From Kibdelosporangium persicum (lineage in GTDB: Bacteria; Actinomycetota; Actinomycetes; Mycobacteriales; Pseudonocardiaceae), in contig NZ_JAAATY010000010.1 of assembly GCF_013280595.1 (NCBI RefSeq), forward strand, positions 186,001 to 250,000: a stretch of DNA of 64,000 nt, in the 5' to 3' direction. The translations under genes and the position numbers were made by a program. Position 1 is the stretch's first letter. Each line of letters begins with the position of its first letter. The notes beneath the pieces are model-generated. The model made no database searches, had not been told where the DNA came from, and worked only from the letters and a program-made list of their open reading frames with translations. Shown here one piece after another: positions 12,001 to 26,206 of this stretch.

Positions 12001-15000
12001 CGCGTCGAGCCGTTCCGGAGTGAGCGCGGTCAGCACGCCGTCATCAAGGACGCCGGCGGTGTGCACCACGGCAGTCAACGGGTGCTCCGCCGGGATCTCG
12101 GCGAGCACCGCGGCCAACGCCTCCCGATCCGCGACGTCACAGGCGATGGCCCGCACGTGCGCGTCGAGCTCGGCCAACCCGTCCGGTGTCGCGCCGCTGC
12201 GGCTGAGCAGCAGCAGGTTCCGGACGCCGTGCTCGGTGACCAGGTGCCTGGCGAGCACCCCGGCCAACGCACCCGAACCGCCCGTGATCAGCACCGTGCC
12301 GGTCCCGGCGTCGCCGCCGAACCGCGGCGCACCTCCGGCCGGGCTGACGCGTCCCAGCCTTGCCGCGTACGGCACGCCATCGCGGACCGCAACCTGCGGT
12401 TCGCCGGCCGTGATCACCGCGGGCAGCACGTCGTTGACCGTTTCCATGTCGTCGACGTCCAGCAGCACCAGCCGGTCCGGGTGCTCCGACTGGGCCGACC
12501 GGATCAGGCCCCACACCGCCGCACCGGCGAGATCCCGCACCGGCTCGCCGTCGACGGAGACAGCCCCGCTGGTCAGCAGCACCAGCGTGGTGGGCCCGGT
12601 GGCCTCGGCGAGCAACCAGGACTGCACAGCCTCCAGCACGTGCCGGGTCGCTGTCCGGACGGCTTGCGCGTCCATGCCCCGCTCGCTGCGCAGCAGCACG
12701 ACCTCCGGCCCGGCTTCCGCGGGCCTGGCCGGGATCGGCCGCCACTCCAGCCGGTACAGCGGGCGACTCGCCGCCGCCCCGGGCGCCAGGGCGCGGAACA
12801 CGTTCGACTCGATGGACGCGACCGGGCCACCGGCGGCGTCCGCGAGGGTCACCGCGAAGGTCTCGGGTGCGGTCTGGGTGAACCGCACCCGCAGCGCCGA
12901 AGCGCCGCTGGCGTGCAGTTCAACACCTGACCAGGAGAACGGGACGAGCCCGACACCTCCGTCACCGTCCCCGGCGGCCCGCAACGCGTGGGTCGCCGCG
13001 TCGAGGGCGGCCGGGTGCAGGCCGAACCGCTCGGCACCGTGCGGGGCGTCCTCGGGCAGGCGCACCTCGCCGAAAATCTCGTCACCACGGCGCCACGCCG
13101 CGTGCAGCGAACGGAAGACCGGGCCATAAACCAGGCCTGTACCCGCGAAGTTGTCGTACAGCTCGTCCAACGCGACCGGCTGCGCGTTCTCCGGCGGCCA
13201 CGGTGTCAGTTCGGCGCCGGGACGGCCGGTTGCCGGGGCCAGTGTCCCGGCGGCGTGTTGTGTCCACGGCTCGTCCGGCAGGGCGTCTTCCGGCTGCGCG
13301 TGCACGGTGACAGCGCGGCATCCGACCTCGTCGGCAGCGCCCACGGTGAGCTGGACGCGCACACCGCCGTGGCGGGGCAGCACGAGCGGGCTGCTCAGCG
13401 TCAACTCCTCGATGCGACCGCATCCGACCTGGTCACCGGCCTGCACCGCGAGTTCGACGAACGCGGTGCCCGGCACCATGATGTCCTCGCCGACCACGTG
13501 ATCCGCGAGCCACGGCTGCTGCCCGGCCGACAACCGGCCGGTCAGGACCACACCGTCGGTTCCGGCGAGTGTGATCGCCGCGCCCAGCAACGGGTGCCCG
13601 GCGGCGTGCAGCCCGGCGGAGGCGACCTCGTCCGGCCCGCCGCGACGTTCGAGCCAGTACCGCCGGTGCTGGAACGCGTAGGTCGGTAGCGGAATCCGCC
13701 GTGCGCCCCGGCCGGCGAACACAGCCTCCCAGTCCGGGTCGACGCCGCCCACGTACAGCTCCGACAACGCCGTCAGCACGGCGCCCGCCTCGGCTCGGTC
13801 CTTGCGCAGCAAGGGAAGCACGGCGGCTTCGGCGGTCAGGCATTCCCGGGCCAGCGGAGCCAGCACGCCATCCGGCCCGACCTCGACGAACCGGGTCGCA
13901 CCGGCAGCCTCCAGCGCACCCATGCCGTCACGGAACCGGACCGCGTCGCGGACGTGCCGAACCCAGTACTCCGGAGTGCGCAGCTCGTCGGCCGTCGCCA
14001 GTTCACCGGTCACATTGGACACGACCGGAATCCGCGGAGCCTGGTAGACCAAGCCTTTCGCCACGGACGTGAACTCGTCGAGCATGTCGTCCATGCGGGG
14101 CGAGTGGAACGCGTGCGACACGCGCAGCCGTTTGTTCTTACGCCCCAACCGCTCCGCGATCGCCAGGACAGCGTCCTCATCGCCCGACACGACAACGGAC
14201 GTCGGGCCGTTGATCGCCGCGATGCTCACCCGCTCGGTCAGCAGCGGGCGCACCTCGTCCTCGGTCGCCTGGACCGCGACCATGGCGCCACCGGACGGCA
14301 ACGCCTGCATGAGCTTGCCGCGTGCGGCGACCAGGGCGCACGCGTCCGCCAGCGAAAGCACTCCGGCGACGTGTGCCGCGACCAGTTCGCCGATGGAGTG
14401 GCCCATCAGCAGATCCGGTGTGACGCCCCAGGATTCGAGCAGCCGGAACAGCGCGACCTCGACGGCGAACAACGCGGGCTGCGTGTATTCCGTCTGGTCG
14501 AGCAGTTCGCCGTCTCCGAAGACCACGTCCCGCAGCGGACGGTCGAGGTGCTCGTCGAAGACGCCGCACACGGTGTCCAGGGCCTCGGCGAAGACCGGGA
14601 AGATCCCGTGCAGCTCGCGGCCCATGCCCGCGCGCTGGGCGCCCTGCCCGGAGAACAGGAACGCCGTCAGCCCCTGGCTCACCGACCCGGTGATCACACC
14701 GGGTTCGCCGTGGACGAGCGCGTCGAGGCCCCGGCCGGCTGTGGCGGAATCCGTGGCGAGGACCACCGCACGGTGTTGCAGCGGTGATCTGGTGGTGGCA
14801 AGCGAGTACCCGAGATCCAGCGTTCCCACAAAGTCCACAATGGACTTGAGGCGTTCGGCCTGCGCCCGCAGGGCCGCGGCGCTCTGCCCGGTGACAGGCA
14901 GCGGAACGGCCACGTCGGCAGGCCAGTTCGGCGGCTCGACCGGCGTGGGCTCCTCGTCCGGTGCCTCTTCGAGGATCACGTGCGCGTTGGTGCCGCTCAC

Positions 15001-16347
15001 GCCGAACGAGGACACTCCGGCGCGTCGGGGATGTCCGGCCCGGTCCCAGGGGCGCTCGTGGTCCAGCAGCCGGACCGCGCCCGCCGACCAGTCGACCTCG
15101 CCGGACGGGCTGGACACGTGCAACGTCCTGGGCAGCACCCCGTGCCGCATCGCCAGCACCATCTTGATGACGCCGCTGATCCCGGCCGCGGCCTGGGCAT
15201 GCCCGATGTTGGACTTGACCGAGCCGAGCCACAACGGGCGGTCCGCCGGACGGTCCGCGCCGTACGTGGCGAGCAGGGCGCTCGCCTCGATCGGATCACC
15301 GAGCGTGGTGCCCGTGCCGTGGCCCTCCACCGCGTCGACTTCGGTGGGGGAAAGCTGTGCGTTGGTCAGTGCCTGCCGGATCACCCGCTGCTGGGAAAGC
15401 CCGTTCGGAGCGGTGAGCCCGTTGGACGCACCATCGGAGTTGATCGCCGAGCCGCGCACGACCGCGAGGATGGGATGACCGTTGCGCCGCGCGTCGGACA
15501 GCCGCTCCAACAGCAACGTCCCGGCGCCTTCCGACCAGCCGGTGCCGTCCGCGTCGTCCGAGAACGCCTTGCACCGCCCGTCCGGGGCGAGCCCCCGCTG
15601 CCTGCTGAAGGCCTGGAACGGAGAAGGCGTCGCCATCACCATCACGCCACCGGCGAGCGCGAGCGAGCATTCCCGCTGCCGCAACGCCTGACAGGCCACG
15701 TGCAGCGCCACCAGCGACGACGAACAAGCCGTGTCGATCGTGACGGCCGGGCCTTCGAGACCCAGCGAGTACGCGATCCGGCCGGAGATGACCGAACCTG
15801 CGGTGCCCGTGCTGAGGTAGTCGTCGCCGACGTCGGCCATGTGCGTGGGCGCTACGCCGTCGTAGTAGTCCTGGCTGCCGCTGCCGATGAACACACCCAC
15901 GGCCGCTGCCCGCAACGAGTGCGGCGCGATCCCGGCCCGCTCGACCGCCTCCCAGGCCAGTTCGAGCGCCATCCGCTGCTGCGGATCGATCGCCAACGCC
16001 TCCCGCGGCGAGATGCCGAACAGGCCCGCGTCGAAAGCACCGGCGTCGTGGACGAACCCGCCCTGGCTGACGTAACTGGTGCCCGGCCGGTCCGGGTCGG
16101 CATCGAACAGGCTGCCGGCGTCCCAGCCACGGTCGGTGGGGAACGGGCCGATCGTGTCCACGCCTTCGGCGACCACCCGCCACAGGTCCTCCGGCGACCG
16201 GACGCCACCGGGGAAACGGCAGCTCATCGAGACGATCGCGATCGGCTCCTGCTCGGCGGTCTCCAGCTCGCGCAGCCGTTCGCGGGTCTGGTGCAGCGTC
16301 GCGGTGACCCGCTTGAGATAGCCGACGAGTTTCTCTTCGTTGTCCAT
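6019..16347 (-). CDS. Type I PKS, two modules: KS-AT(mal)-DH-KR-ACP-KS-AT(mal)-DH-KR-ACP
   Basis: The protein has 3442 residues with no loading domain and no thioesterase. Approximate order: N-terminal coiled-coil docking 1-33, KS1 35-455 (TACSSS at about 206), AT1 560-860 (GHSIGE, HAFH: malonyl), DH1 920-1190 ([22 protein letters not shown]), KR1 1345-1530 (AGVLDDG: B-type), ACP1 1615-1690 ([11 protein letters not shown]), KS2 1705-2110, AT2 2215-2510 (GHSIGE, HAFH: malonyl), DH2 2560-2830 ([21 protein letters not shown]), KR2 3015-3195 (AGVLDDG: B-type), ACP2 3285-3360, C-terminal docking 3375-3442. All catalytic residues I checked are present. B-type KR plus DH predicts two successive trans double bonds, a conjugated diene. 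The ATG at 16347 directly follows the stop codon of the upstream PKS gene (TAGATG), so the two are co-transcribed and probably consecutive in the assembly line. Confidence 0.95.
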   Translation of the reverse strand: MDNEEKLVGYLKRVTATLHQTRERLRELETAEQEPIAIVSMSCRFPGGVRSPEDLWRVVAEGVDTIGPFPTDRGWDAGSLFDADPDRPGTSYVSQGGFVHDAGAFDAGLFGISPREALAIDPQQRMALELAWEAVERAGIAPHSLRAAAVGVFIGSGSQDYYDGVAPTHMADVGDDYLSTGTAGSVISGRIAYSLGLEGPAVTIDTACSSSLVALHVACQALRQRECSLALAGGVMVMATPSPFQAFSRQRGLAPDGRCKAFSDDADGTGWSEGAGTLLLERLSDARRNGHPILAVVRGSAINSDGASNGLTAPNGLSQQRVIRQALTNAQLSPTEVDAVEGHGTGTTLGDPIEASALLATYGADRPADRPLWLGSVKSNIGHAQAAAGISGVIKMVLAMRHGVLPRTLHVSSPSGEVDWSAGAVRLLDHERPWDRAGHPRRAGVSSFGVSGTNAHVILEEAPDEEPTPVEPPNWPADVAVPLPVTGQSAAALRAQAERLKSIVDFVGTLDLGYSLATTRSPLQHRAVVLATDSATAGRGLDALVHGEPGVITGSVSQGLTAFLFSGQGAQRAGMGRELHGIFPVFAEALDTVCGVFDEHLDRPLRDVVFGDGELLDQTEYTQPALFAVEVALFRLLESWGVTPDLLMGHSIGELVAAHVAGVLSLADACALVAARGKLMQALPSGGAMVAVQATEDEVRPLLTERVSIAAINGPTSVVVSGDEDAVLAIAERLGRKNKRLRVSHAFHSPRMDDMLDEFTSVAKGLVYQAPRIPVVSNVTGELATADELRTPEYWVRHVRDAVRFRDGMGALEAAGATRFVEVGPDGVLAPLARECLTAEAAVLPLLRKDRAEAGAVLTALSELYVGGVDPDWEAVFAGRGARRIPLPTYAFQHRRYWLERRGGPDEVASAGLHAAGHPLLGAAITLAGTDGVVLTGRLSAGQQPWLADHVVGEDIMVPGTAFVELAVQAGDQVGCGRIEELTLSSPLVLPRHGGVRVQLTVGAADEVGCRAVTVHAQPEDALPDEPWTQHAAGTLAPATGRPGAELTPWPPENAQPVALDELYDNFAGTGLVYGPVFRSLHAAWRRGDEIFGEVRLPEDAPHGAERFGLHPAALDAATHALRAAGDGDGGVGLVPFSWSGVELHASGASALRVRFTQTAPETFAVTLADAAGGPVASIESNVFRALAPGAAASRPLYRLEWRPIPARPAEAGPEVVLLRSERGMDAQAVRTATRHVLEAVQSWLLAEATGPTTLVLLTSGAVSVDGEPVRDLAGAAVWGLIRSAQSEHPDRLVLLDVDDMETVNDVLPAVITAGEPQVAVRDGVPYAARLGRVSPAGGAPRFGGDAGTGTVLITGGSGALAGVLARHLVTEHGVRNLLLLSRSGATPDGLAELDAHVRAIACDVADREALAAVLAEIPAEHPLTAVVHTAGVLDDGVLTALTPERLDAVLRPKVDGALNLHELTDGLSAFVLYSSVSGVLGAPGQANYAAANAFLDALATHRRAAGQPALSLAWGLWSEVGGMGETARHAGSGMLPLSPADGLALFDAALGTDDPTAVTVKLDFGALRTSGAKALQSLVGGGSRRVAASGAERTSSSFSDLLAQMPADDRRAAVLDLVRAHTATVLAHESAADIDPSLEFHQLGFDSLTAIELRNGLNTATGLRLPATLIFDYPTPDALAGHLEEELSGSRGPAPVTVRSNGQDEPIAIVGMACRLPGGVRSPDDLWRLLAEGGDAIGEFPADRGWNVDGLFDPDGRRPGTSYVREGGFIYDAGEFDPGFFGVAPKEAPMIDPQQRLLLEAAWEALERAGIDPQSLRGSKTGVYAGVQYHDYAGASSSGSIVTGRVAYSLGLAGPAVSVDTACSSSLVALHLAAQALRQDDCSLALAGGVAVMAAPDSFVEFSRQGGLAPDGRCKAFSADADGTSWSEGVGLIVLERLSDAQRAGHPILAVVRGSAVNQDGMSNGLTAPNGPAQQRVIRQALAAAGLTESDVDAVEAHGTGTKLGDPIEAQALMATYGQADRPLWIGSVKSNLGHTQAAAGAAGIIKMVLAMRHEELPRTLHVTEPSPEVDWSAGNVRLLTEAVPWQANGHPRRAGISSFGVSGTNAHVIIEEPPAVAPRPEEAEPGSVPWLISGRSRAALAAQAEQLLNYLNDDPERNLADVGYSLATARAALEYRAAVVGSRYPEFLRGLMALVDGEDAPGVVDGVARSGGRTGFLFSGQGSQWLGMGRELAGRFPVFAAALDQVLSRLDADLSGVLWGDDPEALNQTGHTQPALFAVEVALYRLLESWGIKPDFVAGHSIGELAAAHVAGVLSLDDACTLVTARAQLMQALPAGGAMVAIAASEERVRAALTAGVDIAAVNGPNSVVVSGAQEAVVAMAEGFERTRRLRVSHAFHSSSMDPMLDDFARVAGKLTFSPPRIPIVSTVTGAADEDLCTPEYWVRQVRQPVRFHDAIKTMDALGVTRFVEVGPGGTLAALADEAVEDVVVTPVLRKDHAEPDSVLTALGRLHCDGVSVDWKAVFGERRLVELPTYPFQRQRYWLETVAGGLGPEEHPLLGSAIDLADADGLLFTGRLSVGTHPWLADHVVGRAILFPGTGLVEMAVRAGDEVGCGLVAELTIEAPLVVPDRAGVRVQFAVSAPDETGSRRFSVHSRTEDAGEHVPWTRHATGVLAPDGGRASFDLTEWPPERAEQVPLDGMYAGLTEQGLGYGPAFQGLRAAWKRGDETFAEVAVPATVQSEVDKYGIHPAVLDAALHAIGCGGSAGDEPVLPFSFERVGLHAVGTGNLRVHVRPAGTGTVSLDIADTTGQPVLSIGSLLLRPMSTAQARPAAAPPAADTLFGVDWQRSVVDEVTDVTGWSLLGPDRWGLAGALGAPIVTGIPETGVLLVPCGGDAHSDVHSEVHRVLGVMQDFLARPGGRLVVVTRGAVACDDENPGDLAGAAVSGLVRSAQAEHPDRIVLVDLDADEGMIDVSIRMLPTAVATGEPQSALRRGMVRVPRMVRVAAGTGQPWDSEGTVLITGASGALGSAVARHLAGEHGVRNLVLASRRGPDAPGAVELREELTGLGAQVALVACDVADRDAVAAMLAEHPVTAVVHTAGVLDDGVITSLTPDRVDAVLRPKVDAALNLHELTEGLSAFVLFSSAAGVLGAPGQGSYAAANAFLDALAARRRAAGLAGTSLAWGLWDTGEDGMAGKADTSRLSSTGIGALSTKEGLALLDSATALGEALLLPIRVDTRAWADQAADELPALFRGLVRSRRAAQDAPVEGRSLRERLAEMPPHKRMPTLLDLVRTHAAGILGYSGAGEIDPDRPFNEVGFDSLSAMGFRNKLTLVTGLKLPAGMIYDYPSPRVLAEHLGTELIPAEETAEAVTEDDLREILASIPVSRLRDAGLLDSLLELAGVRAEQATADAGGDQESIDAMDSEALISMALGGVEAVD

Positions 16348-21114
<4,767 letters not shown>

Positions 21115-21221
21115 CGCGGCCCCGTTCACGAGATGCCCAATTCGTCCGGTTCGACAGGGGACGAGCTCGTCATCCGTGGCGGACCCGAGGTCCCGTTCGA
21201 AACGCCGAAGCGCCACGCCGA

Positions 21222-21288
21222 ACGCTACCCAGCGGGAGAACCCGCACCCACCCCTAAAACTCGGCGCGCCCGGCCGGACGCCCCCTTA
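21222..21288 (-). promoter_or_regulatory. TAGGGG-type promoter for the two-gene PKS operon (21114 to 6019)
   Basis: On the minus strand: TAGGGG (21256-21251), -35 TGGGTG (21250-21245), a 17 bp spacer, -10 TAGCGT (21227-21222). The predicted start is near 21215, giving a leader of about 100 nt. A second, related box (TTAAGGGGG, 21290-21281) sits 31 bp upstream on the same strand. The promoter lies between the GT-like gene and the PKS gene, so the PKS operon does not depend on read-through. Confidence 0.72.
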
Positions 21289-21298
21289 AGCAGCGCGG

Positions 21299-22273
21299 TC
21301 AGCGGGCGCGCGATCCGGCGATGCGTGCCAGTTCCGGCACGAGCTCTCGCGGCGAAGGCATCGCCGCCATCTCCGCGCCCAGCCGCCGCGCGTTCTCCGG
21401 CAGGCTTGCGTCGTCCACAAGCTTCTCGAGCGCCGGTCCGTCCGCTTGCCCGGCGACGAGACCGGCGCCGTGCTCCGCGATCCGCGCGGCGAGCCCCGAA
21501 GCGCCGACCGCCAGCTGCGGCAGGCCGTTCGTCAACGCGGCCATCGCCTGCGCGGCGGTGCCGTCGTGCACGATCGCGGCGCACGTGGGCAACACCGCGT
21601 CCACCGGGACGGCGTCGAAGAACCGGACGTTCGCGGGAATGGTTGTCCCGGACGGGATCTGGTCTTCGGCGAGCGTGCAGACCAGCTCAATCCTCAGCCG
21701 CGCCGCCGTGTCGAACAGCGCTGGATCAAGCACCGTGCCGGACAGCCCGGCGGCATCCTGCGTGGTCACAAGCACGCGGCGCCTGCGCGGTTTGCGGCGC
21801 AGCCACGCGGGAATCACCGACGGTCCCGAGTAATGCACGTAACGGACCGGCAGATGGCCGGTGTCCTCCGGTGCTCGCAGCGACGGGGGAAGGCAGTTCA
21901 CGGTCGCGTCCGGTACGGGACCACCAGCCGGGCCGTCGTCGTCGGACGGGTTGAGCACCCGGACGCTTGCCGCCCCGACCGCCCGCGCCACTTCAGCCCC
22001 CGCGGGGGCGTGCGCGTCCCACACCACCAGGCTCGGTCGCCACAGCGCCGCGTAGGACGTCAGATCGTCCACATCGGACTCGCCGGCCAGCCGGTCACCC
22101 GAGCCGTCAGTGCCCGCGGCGACAGCGACGAACCCGGTCGTCGTGATCGTCTCGGTGAACTTGGGCCGCCCGGCGATCTGCACCTCGTGCCCGGACGTGC
22201 GCAGTGCCCACGCCAAAGGCATCAGGTTGTGCAGTCGCGCAGTCGAAGGCGGCGCGGCCAGCAGAACGCGCAT
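21299..22273 (-). CDS. Compact EryCIII/DesVII-family glycosyltransferase-like protein, probably non-catalytic
   Basis: The protein has 324 residues; active members of this GT-B family are about 400-430. The N-terminus MRVLLAAPPSTARLHNLMPLAWALRTSGHEV is clearly of this family. However, the position holding His in the intact paralogue (KAHMYNVVSLAW at 29146) is Arg here (ARLHNLMPLAW). The donor-binding segment, HQAGFGT in the intact paralogue, is HDGTAAQ. The following PDPFWDE-type sugar-contact block is missing (GLPQLAVGASGLAARI). I therefore read it as a degenerate partner protein for another glycosyltransferase, but a changed catalytic mechanism cannot be excluded. GGAAGGG precedes the ATG. 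It is transcribed alone from a TAGGGG-type promoter and is divergent from the deoxysugar operon. Confidence 0.85.
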   Translation of the reverse strand: MRVLLAAPPSTARLHNLMPLAWALRTSGHEVQIAGRPKFTETITTTGFVAVAAGTDGSGDRLAGESDVDDLTSYAALWRPSLVVWDAHAPAGAEVARAVGAASVRVLNPSDDDGPAGGPVPDATVNCLPPSLRAPEDTGHLPVRYVHYSGPSVIPAWLRRKPRRRRVLVTTQDAAGLSGTVLDPALFDTAARLRIELVCTLAEDQIPSGTTIPANVRFFDAVPVDAVLPTCAAIVHDGTAAQAMAALTNGLPQLAVGASGLAARIAEHGAGLVAGQADGPALEKLVDDASLPENARRLGAEMAAMPSPRELVPELARIAGSRAR

Positions 22274-22301
22274 CGGAACCCTTCCCTAGTCGGACGCCCG
22301 G

Positions 22302-22336
22302 ACGATATCCCGGGCCCGCCGCCCAGCGGACCCCTA
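22302..22336 (-). promoter_or_regulatory. TAGGGG-type promoter for the GT-like gene at 22273
   Basis: On the minus strand: TAGGGG (22336-22331), -35 TCCGCT (22330-22325), a 17 bp spacer, -10 TATCGT (22307-22302). The expected leader is about 22 nt. It is paired back to back with the deoxysugar operon promoter. Confidence 0.7.
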
Positions 22337-22350
22337 AGGACGGGCGTTGG

Positions 22351-22448
22351 TAGGGGTACGCCTGCTCGATGACCGAGCACGGCCCACCCGGCAGGCCGCC
22401 GACCGGGCTGGTTAGGGGTTGGCCGGGTTGTCGGCACGGCCATAGGCT
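22351..22448 (+). promoter_or_regulatory. TAGGGG-type promoter for the deoxyaminosugar operon, with an extra upstream box
   Basis: TAGGGG (22413-22418) abuts -35 TTGGCC (22419-22424). An 18 bp spacer leads to -10 TAGGCT (22443-22448). A second TAGGGG (22351-22356) lies 62 bp upstream in the same orientation and has no matching -10 of its own. The predicted leader before the ATG at 22556 is about 100 nt. Confidence 0.68.
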
Positions 22449-22555
22449 CGGCGGCGATCACGCCACGAAGCCGTTTCCCGGCCTCGTCGCCCCAAGCCAT
22501 TCCCCCGGGACTTCTTCCGGATGAGGACACCATTTCCGTCCGCCGAGGTGATGAG

Positions 22556-23851
22556 ATGTCAGAGACGTTCGCCGGACCGGCTGTGAGCATCGACCGGTTC
22601 CACTCCTGGTGGGCAGAGCAGGACGGGCAGAACAAGTACGAGGTGCGGCGCATCCCGTTCGACGAGTTCGACCGGTGGCGGGTCGACCCGGTGACCGGTG
22701 ACATCCGGCACGACTCCGGCCGGTTCTTCACCGTCGAAGGGCTGCGGGTGCGCTCCGAGCGCGGCCCGGTGCCCGAGTGGTCGCAGCCGATCATCAACCA
22801 GCCCGAGATCGGCATCCTCGGCATCCTGGTCAAACGGTTCAACGGCGTGCCGCACTGCCTGATGCAGTGCAAGATGGAACCGGGCAACATCAACATCCTG
22901 CAGCTGTCGCCCACCGTGCAGGCCACCCGCAGCAACTACACGAAGGCCCACAACGGCGCCGACGTGACCTATCTGGAGTACTTCGTCAAGCCCCGCGGCG
23001 GACGGGTGCTGGTGGACGTGCTGCAGTCCGAGCACGGATCGTGGTTCCTGCGCAAGCGCAACCGCAACATGGTGGTCGAGATCGACGAGGAGATCCCCGT
23101 CGCCGAGGGCTTCTGCTGGCTCACCCTGGACCAGATCGGCGAACTGCTGCGGGTGAACAACCTGGTCAACATGGACTCCCGGACAGTGCTTTCCTGTCTG
23201 CCCAACGGTAACGCGCAGGCAGCCGACGACACCCAGCTGCGCAGCTGGTTCACCGAGATCTGTGCGTCGCACAACGTGCAGACGGAGGCGATCCCACTGG
23301 CCGAAGTGGACGGCTGGCACCGGTCGGCTGACGAGATCCGGCACGACGAGGGCCTGCACTTCAAAGTGGTCGGAGTGTCCGTGCAGGCCACCAGCCGCGA
23401 GGTCGCCCAATGGACGCAGCCGATGTTCCAGCCCTGCGGCATCGGTGTGGTCGCCTTCGTCATCCGTTACGTCGACGGCGTGCTGAACGTCCTGGCGCAC
23501 GCCCGTGCCGAACCCGGGTTCGTCGACGTGGTCGAGATCGGGCCGACAGTCCAGTACCAGCCGTCCAGCTACCCCAACGGTGAGCCGCCGTTCGCCGACC
23601 TGATCCGGCGCGCGCCCGCCGAGCGGATCCACTACGACGCCATCCTGTCCGAGGAAGGCGGCCGCTTCTACCAGGCGGAGAACCGGTACGTGGTGGTGGA
23701 ACTGGACGACGGCATCCCCGACGACCTGCCCGAGGACTACCGCTGGCTGACGCTGGACCAGCTCTCCGGTCTGCTGGCGCACCGCAACTACCTCAACATC
23801 CAGGCCCGCACGCTGGTCAGCGTCATGCGCCTGACCCTGGGACTGCACTGA
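22556..23851 (+). CDS. NDP-4-keto-6-deoxyhexose 2,3-dehydratase (SpnO/TylCVI-type)
   Basis: The protein has 431 residues and belongs to the NDP-hexose 2,3-dehydratase family, which removes the C-2 hydroxyl of TDP-4-keto-6-deoxyglucose as the first step to 2-deoxysugars. The family hallmark, an internal tandem duplication, is plain. The first half carries FHSWWAEQDGQ and EWSQPIINQPEIGILGILVK. The second half repeats it as LRSWFTEICASH and QWTQPMFQPCGIGVVAFVI. Each half ends in a WLTLDQI/L...NLVNMDSRT / NYLNIQART block. It is the first gene of a four-gene operon and overlaps the next gene by one base (TGATG). GAGGTGATG precedes the start. The TDP-glucose synthase and 4,6-dehydratase needed before it are not in the window. 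Confidence 0.95.
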   Translation: MSETFAGPAVSIDRFHSWWAEQDGQNKYEVRRIPFDEFDRWRVDPVTGDIRHDSGRFFTVEGLRVRSERGPVPEWSQPIINQPEIGILGILVKRFNGVPHCLMQCKMEPGNINILQLSPTVQATRSNYTKAHNGADVTYLEYFVKPRGGRVLVDVLQSEHGSWFLRKRNRNMVVEIDEEIPVAEGFCWLTLDQIGELLRVNNLVNMDSRTVLSCLPNGNAQAADDTQLRSWFTEICASHNVQTEAIPLAEVDGWHRSADEIRHDEGLHFKVVGVSVQATSREVAQWTQPMFQPCGIGVVAFVIRYVDGVLNVLAHARAEPGFVDVVEIGPTVQYQPSSYPNGEPPFADLIRRAPAERIHYDAILSEEGGRFYQAENRYVVVELDDGIPDDLPEDYRWLTLDQLSGLLAHRNYLNIQARTLVSVMRLTLGLH

Positions 23852-24837
23852 TGACCACGGTGACGAATCCGGTCCGGTTCGGTGTCCTGGGCTGCGCCGA
23901 CGTGGCCTGGCGGCGCACGTTGCCCGCGTTCGCCGAGTCCGCCACGGCCACCGTGACCGCGGTCGCCAGTCGTGACAAGGACAAAGCCCGGCGCTTCGCG
24001 GACCGATTCGAGTGCGAAACCGTGCTGGGATACGACGCGCTGCTCGACCGTTCCGACATCGAGGCGGTGTACATCCCGCTGCCGACCGGACTGCACCACG
24101 AGTGGTGCGCGAAGGCGTTGCGGGCGGGCAAGCACGTGCTGGCCGAGAAGCCGCTCGCCACCACCCACCAGCAGGCGGCCGAACTCGCCGGGCTCGCCCG
24201 CGAGACCGGCCTCTGCCTGATGGAGAACCGGATGTTCGTCCAGCACACCCAGCACGACGCCGTGCGCAAACTGGTGGCCAACGGCGAACTGGGCGAGCTG
24301 CGCGTGTTCAACAGCACCATGGCGTTCCCGCCACTGTCCGCCCAGGACGTGCGGTACCGGCCGGACCTCGGCGGCGGTGCGCTGCTGGACGCCGGGTTCT
24401 ACCCGCTGCACGCGGCCATGCTCTTCCTCGCCGAGCCGCTGGAAGTGCTCGGCGCGAACCTGCGCCGCGACCCGGTGTCCGGAGTGGACGTTCGAGGCAG
24501 TGTCCTGTTGCGAGCCGGTGACGGCGTGACCGCGCATCTGACGTTCGGCTTCGAGCACAGCTACCGGTCGCACTACGAGCTGTGGGGCAGCCGCGGCCGG
24601 CTCACCCTGGAACGGGCCTTCACGCCGCCACCGGACTTCCAGCCGGTGATCCGGGTGGAACGCCAGGACGGGACCGAGCAGATCACCCTGCCGCCCAGCC
24701 ACCAGTACCGCGACACCATCGACGCCTTCACCACCGCGGTACGCGACGGTGTCCCGCTCGACGCACACCTGGAAACCGCCGTGCGCGGCGCCGCCCTGAT
24801 GGATGCCGTCCGAACCGTGAACCAACCCCTGGAGTGA
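23851..24837 (+). CDS. NDP-3,4-diketo-2,6-dideoxyhexose 3-ketoreductase (SpnN-type, Gfo/Idh/MocA fold)
   Basis: The protein has 328 residues. The N-terminal Rossmann fold reads FGVLGCADVAWRRTLPAF, followed by the Gfo/Idh/MocA signature AGKHVLAEKPLATT near residues 90-105. Enzymes of this family next to a 2,3-dehydratase reduce the unstable 3,4-diketo intermediate at C-3. The stereochemistry at C-3 cannot be read with confidence and matters little if the hydroxyl is then removed by the downstream 3-dehydratase. Start and stop codons overlap those of the preceding gene, and the next gene begins three bases after its stop, so the operon is tightly coupled. Confidence 0.93.
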   Translation: MTTVTNPVRFGVLGCADVAWRRTLPAFAESATATVTAVASRDKDKARRFADRFECETVLGYDALLDRSDIEAVYIPLPTGLHHEWCAKALRAGKHVLAEKPLATTHQQAAELAGLARETGLCLMENRMFVQHTQHDAVRKLVANGELGELRVFNSTMAFPPLSAQDVRYRPDLGGGALLDAGFYPLHAAMLFLAEPLEVLGANLRRDPVSGVDVRGSVLLRAGDGVTAHLTFGFEHSYRSHYELWGSRGRLTLERAFTPPPDFQPVIRVERQDGTEQITLPPSHQYRDTIDAFTTAVRDGVPLDAHLETAVRGAALMDAVRTVNQPLE

Positions 24838-24839
24838 CC

Positions 24840-26189
24840 ATGGCGGACAGTTCGACCAACTCTGCCGCGTCGACCGGCACCGACACCAGCGCCGCGACCA
24901 AGACCGCGATCCTGGAACTGGTCCGCAAGTACGACAAGGAAGTCAGCCCGTACCGCGGGTTCCAGCCCGGTGTCACCCCGATCCTACCTTCGGGCGCGGT
25001 GCTCGACGAGGACGACCGGGCCGCGCTGGTCGAGGCCGCGCTGGAGATGCGGATCGCCGCCGGCGTGTCGACACGCAGGTTCGAACGCCTCTTCGCCCGC
25101 AAGCTCGGGCTGCGCAAGGCACATCTGACCAACTCCGGTTCCTCGGCCAACCTGCTGGCGCTCTCCGCGCTGTGCCAGCCGGAACTGGAGGACACCCGGC
25201 TGATGCCCGGGGACGAGGTGGTCACCGTCGCCGCCGGCTTCCCCACCACGGTCAACCCCATTGTCCAGAACGGCCTGAAGCCGGTGTTCGTGGACATCGA
25301 ACTGGGCACGTACAACACCACCGCGGAACGAGTCGCCGAGGCGATCGGCCCGCGCACCCGGGCGATCATGATCGCGCACGCGCTGGGCAACCCGTTCCCG
25401 GCCAAGGAGATCGCCGACATCGCCGAGGAACACGGCATGTTCCTGGTCGAGGACAACTGCGACGCGGTCGGCACCACCTACCAGGGCAAGCTGACCGGCG
25501 GATTCGGCCACGTGAGCACGGTGAGCTTCTACCCCGCCCACCACATCACCGCGGGTGAGGGCGGCTGCGTGCTCACCGACAACCTGGCGCTGGCGCGGGT
25601 GATCGAGTCACTACGGGACTGGGGCCGGGACTGCTGGTGCGAGCCGGGTGAGAACGACACGTGCCACAAGCGGTTCGCCTACCAGATGGGCGACTTGCCG
25701 TACGGCTACGACCACAAGTACATCTTCTCGCACATCGGCTACAACCTGAAGGCGACCGACACCCAGGCCGCCCTCGCGTTGACCCAGCTGGCCAAGCTCG
25801 ACGAGTTCGGCGCCGCACGCCGCGCGAACTGGCGCCGGTTGCGCGAGGGCTTGGACGGGCTGCCCTGGCTGCTGCTGCCATCGGCCACACCGGACAGTGA
25901 CCCGAGCTGGTTCGGTTTCGTCGTCACGCTCGAGCAGGACGCGCCGTTCACGCGGGCGGAGATCGTGAACTTCCTGGAGTCCCGCCGGATCGGCACCCGG
26001 CTGCTGTTCGCCGGGAACCTCACCCGTCACCCGGCGTACCTGAACCAGCCCTTCCGGGTGTCGGGTGAGCTGACCAACAGCGACATCGTCACCGAGCGCA
26101 CCTTCTGGGTGGGTGTCTACCCGGGGATCACCGCCGAGATGACGGACTACGTGATCGAGTCCTTCCGCGACTTCATCAGCAAGCGGTGA
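24840..26189 (+). CDS. NDP-4-keto-hexose 3-dehydratase, [2Fe-2S]/PLP type (SpnQ/E1-like)
   Basis: The protein has 449 residues with the DegT/aspartate-aminotransferase fold. The usual PLP lysine is replaced by His (SFYPAHHITAGEGG), the hallmark of C-3 dehydratases such as SpnQ, ColD and E1 of ascarylose synthesis. Four cysteines fit the C-X57-C-X-C-X7-C cluster motif exactly: Cys in EDNCDAVG, then CWC, then the Cys of NDTC. That places it with the iron-sulfur, one-electron enzymes (SpnQ, E1) rather than the cluster-free ColD. It should remove the C-3 hydroxyl to give a 2,3,6-trideoxy-4-keto sugar. No dedicated reductase partner is seen, so cellular ferredoxin/flavodoxin reductase is probably recruited. 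Confidence 0.95.
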   Translation: MADSSTNSAASTGTDTSAATKTAILELVRKYDKEVSPYRGFQPGVTPILPSGAVLDEDDRAALVEAALEMRIAAGVSTRRFERLFARKLGLRKAHLTNSGSSANLLALSALCQPELEDTRLMPGDEVVTVAAGFPTTVNPIVQNGLKPVFVDIELGTYNTTAERVAEAIGPRTRAIMIAHALGNPFPAKEIADIAEEHGMFLVEDNCDAVGTTYQGKLTGGFGHVSTVSFYPAHHITAGEGGCVLTDNLALARVIESLRDWGRDCWCEPGENDTCHKRFAYQMGDLPYGYDHKYIFSHIGYNLKATDTQAALALTQLAKLDEFGAARRANWRRLREGLDGLPWLLLPSATPDSDPSWFGFVVTLEQDAPFTRAEIVNFLESRRIGTRLLFAGNLTRHPAYLNQPFRVSGELTNSDIVTERTFWVGVYPGITAEMTDYVIESFRDFISKR

Positions 26190-26206
26190 CAGGAGTGCAC
26201 ACGACC

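Noticed and set aside
22559-23848. A 429-codon minus-strand frame opposite the 2,3-dehydratase
   Set aside because: It is exactly antisense to a conserved enzyme with the expected internal duplication, and its own translation has no motif.
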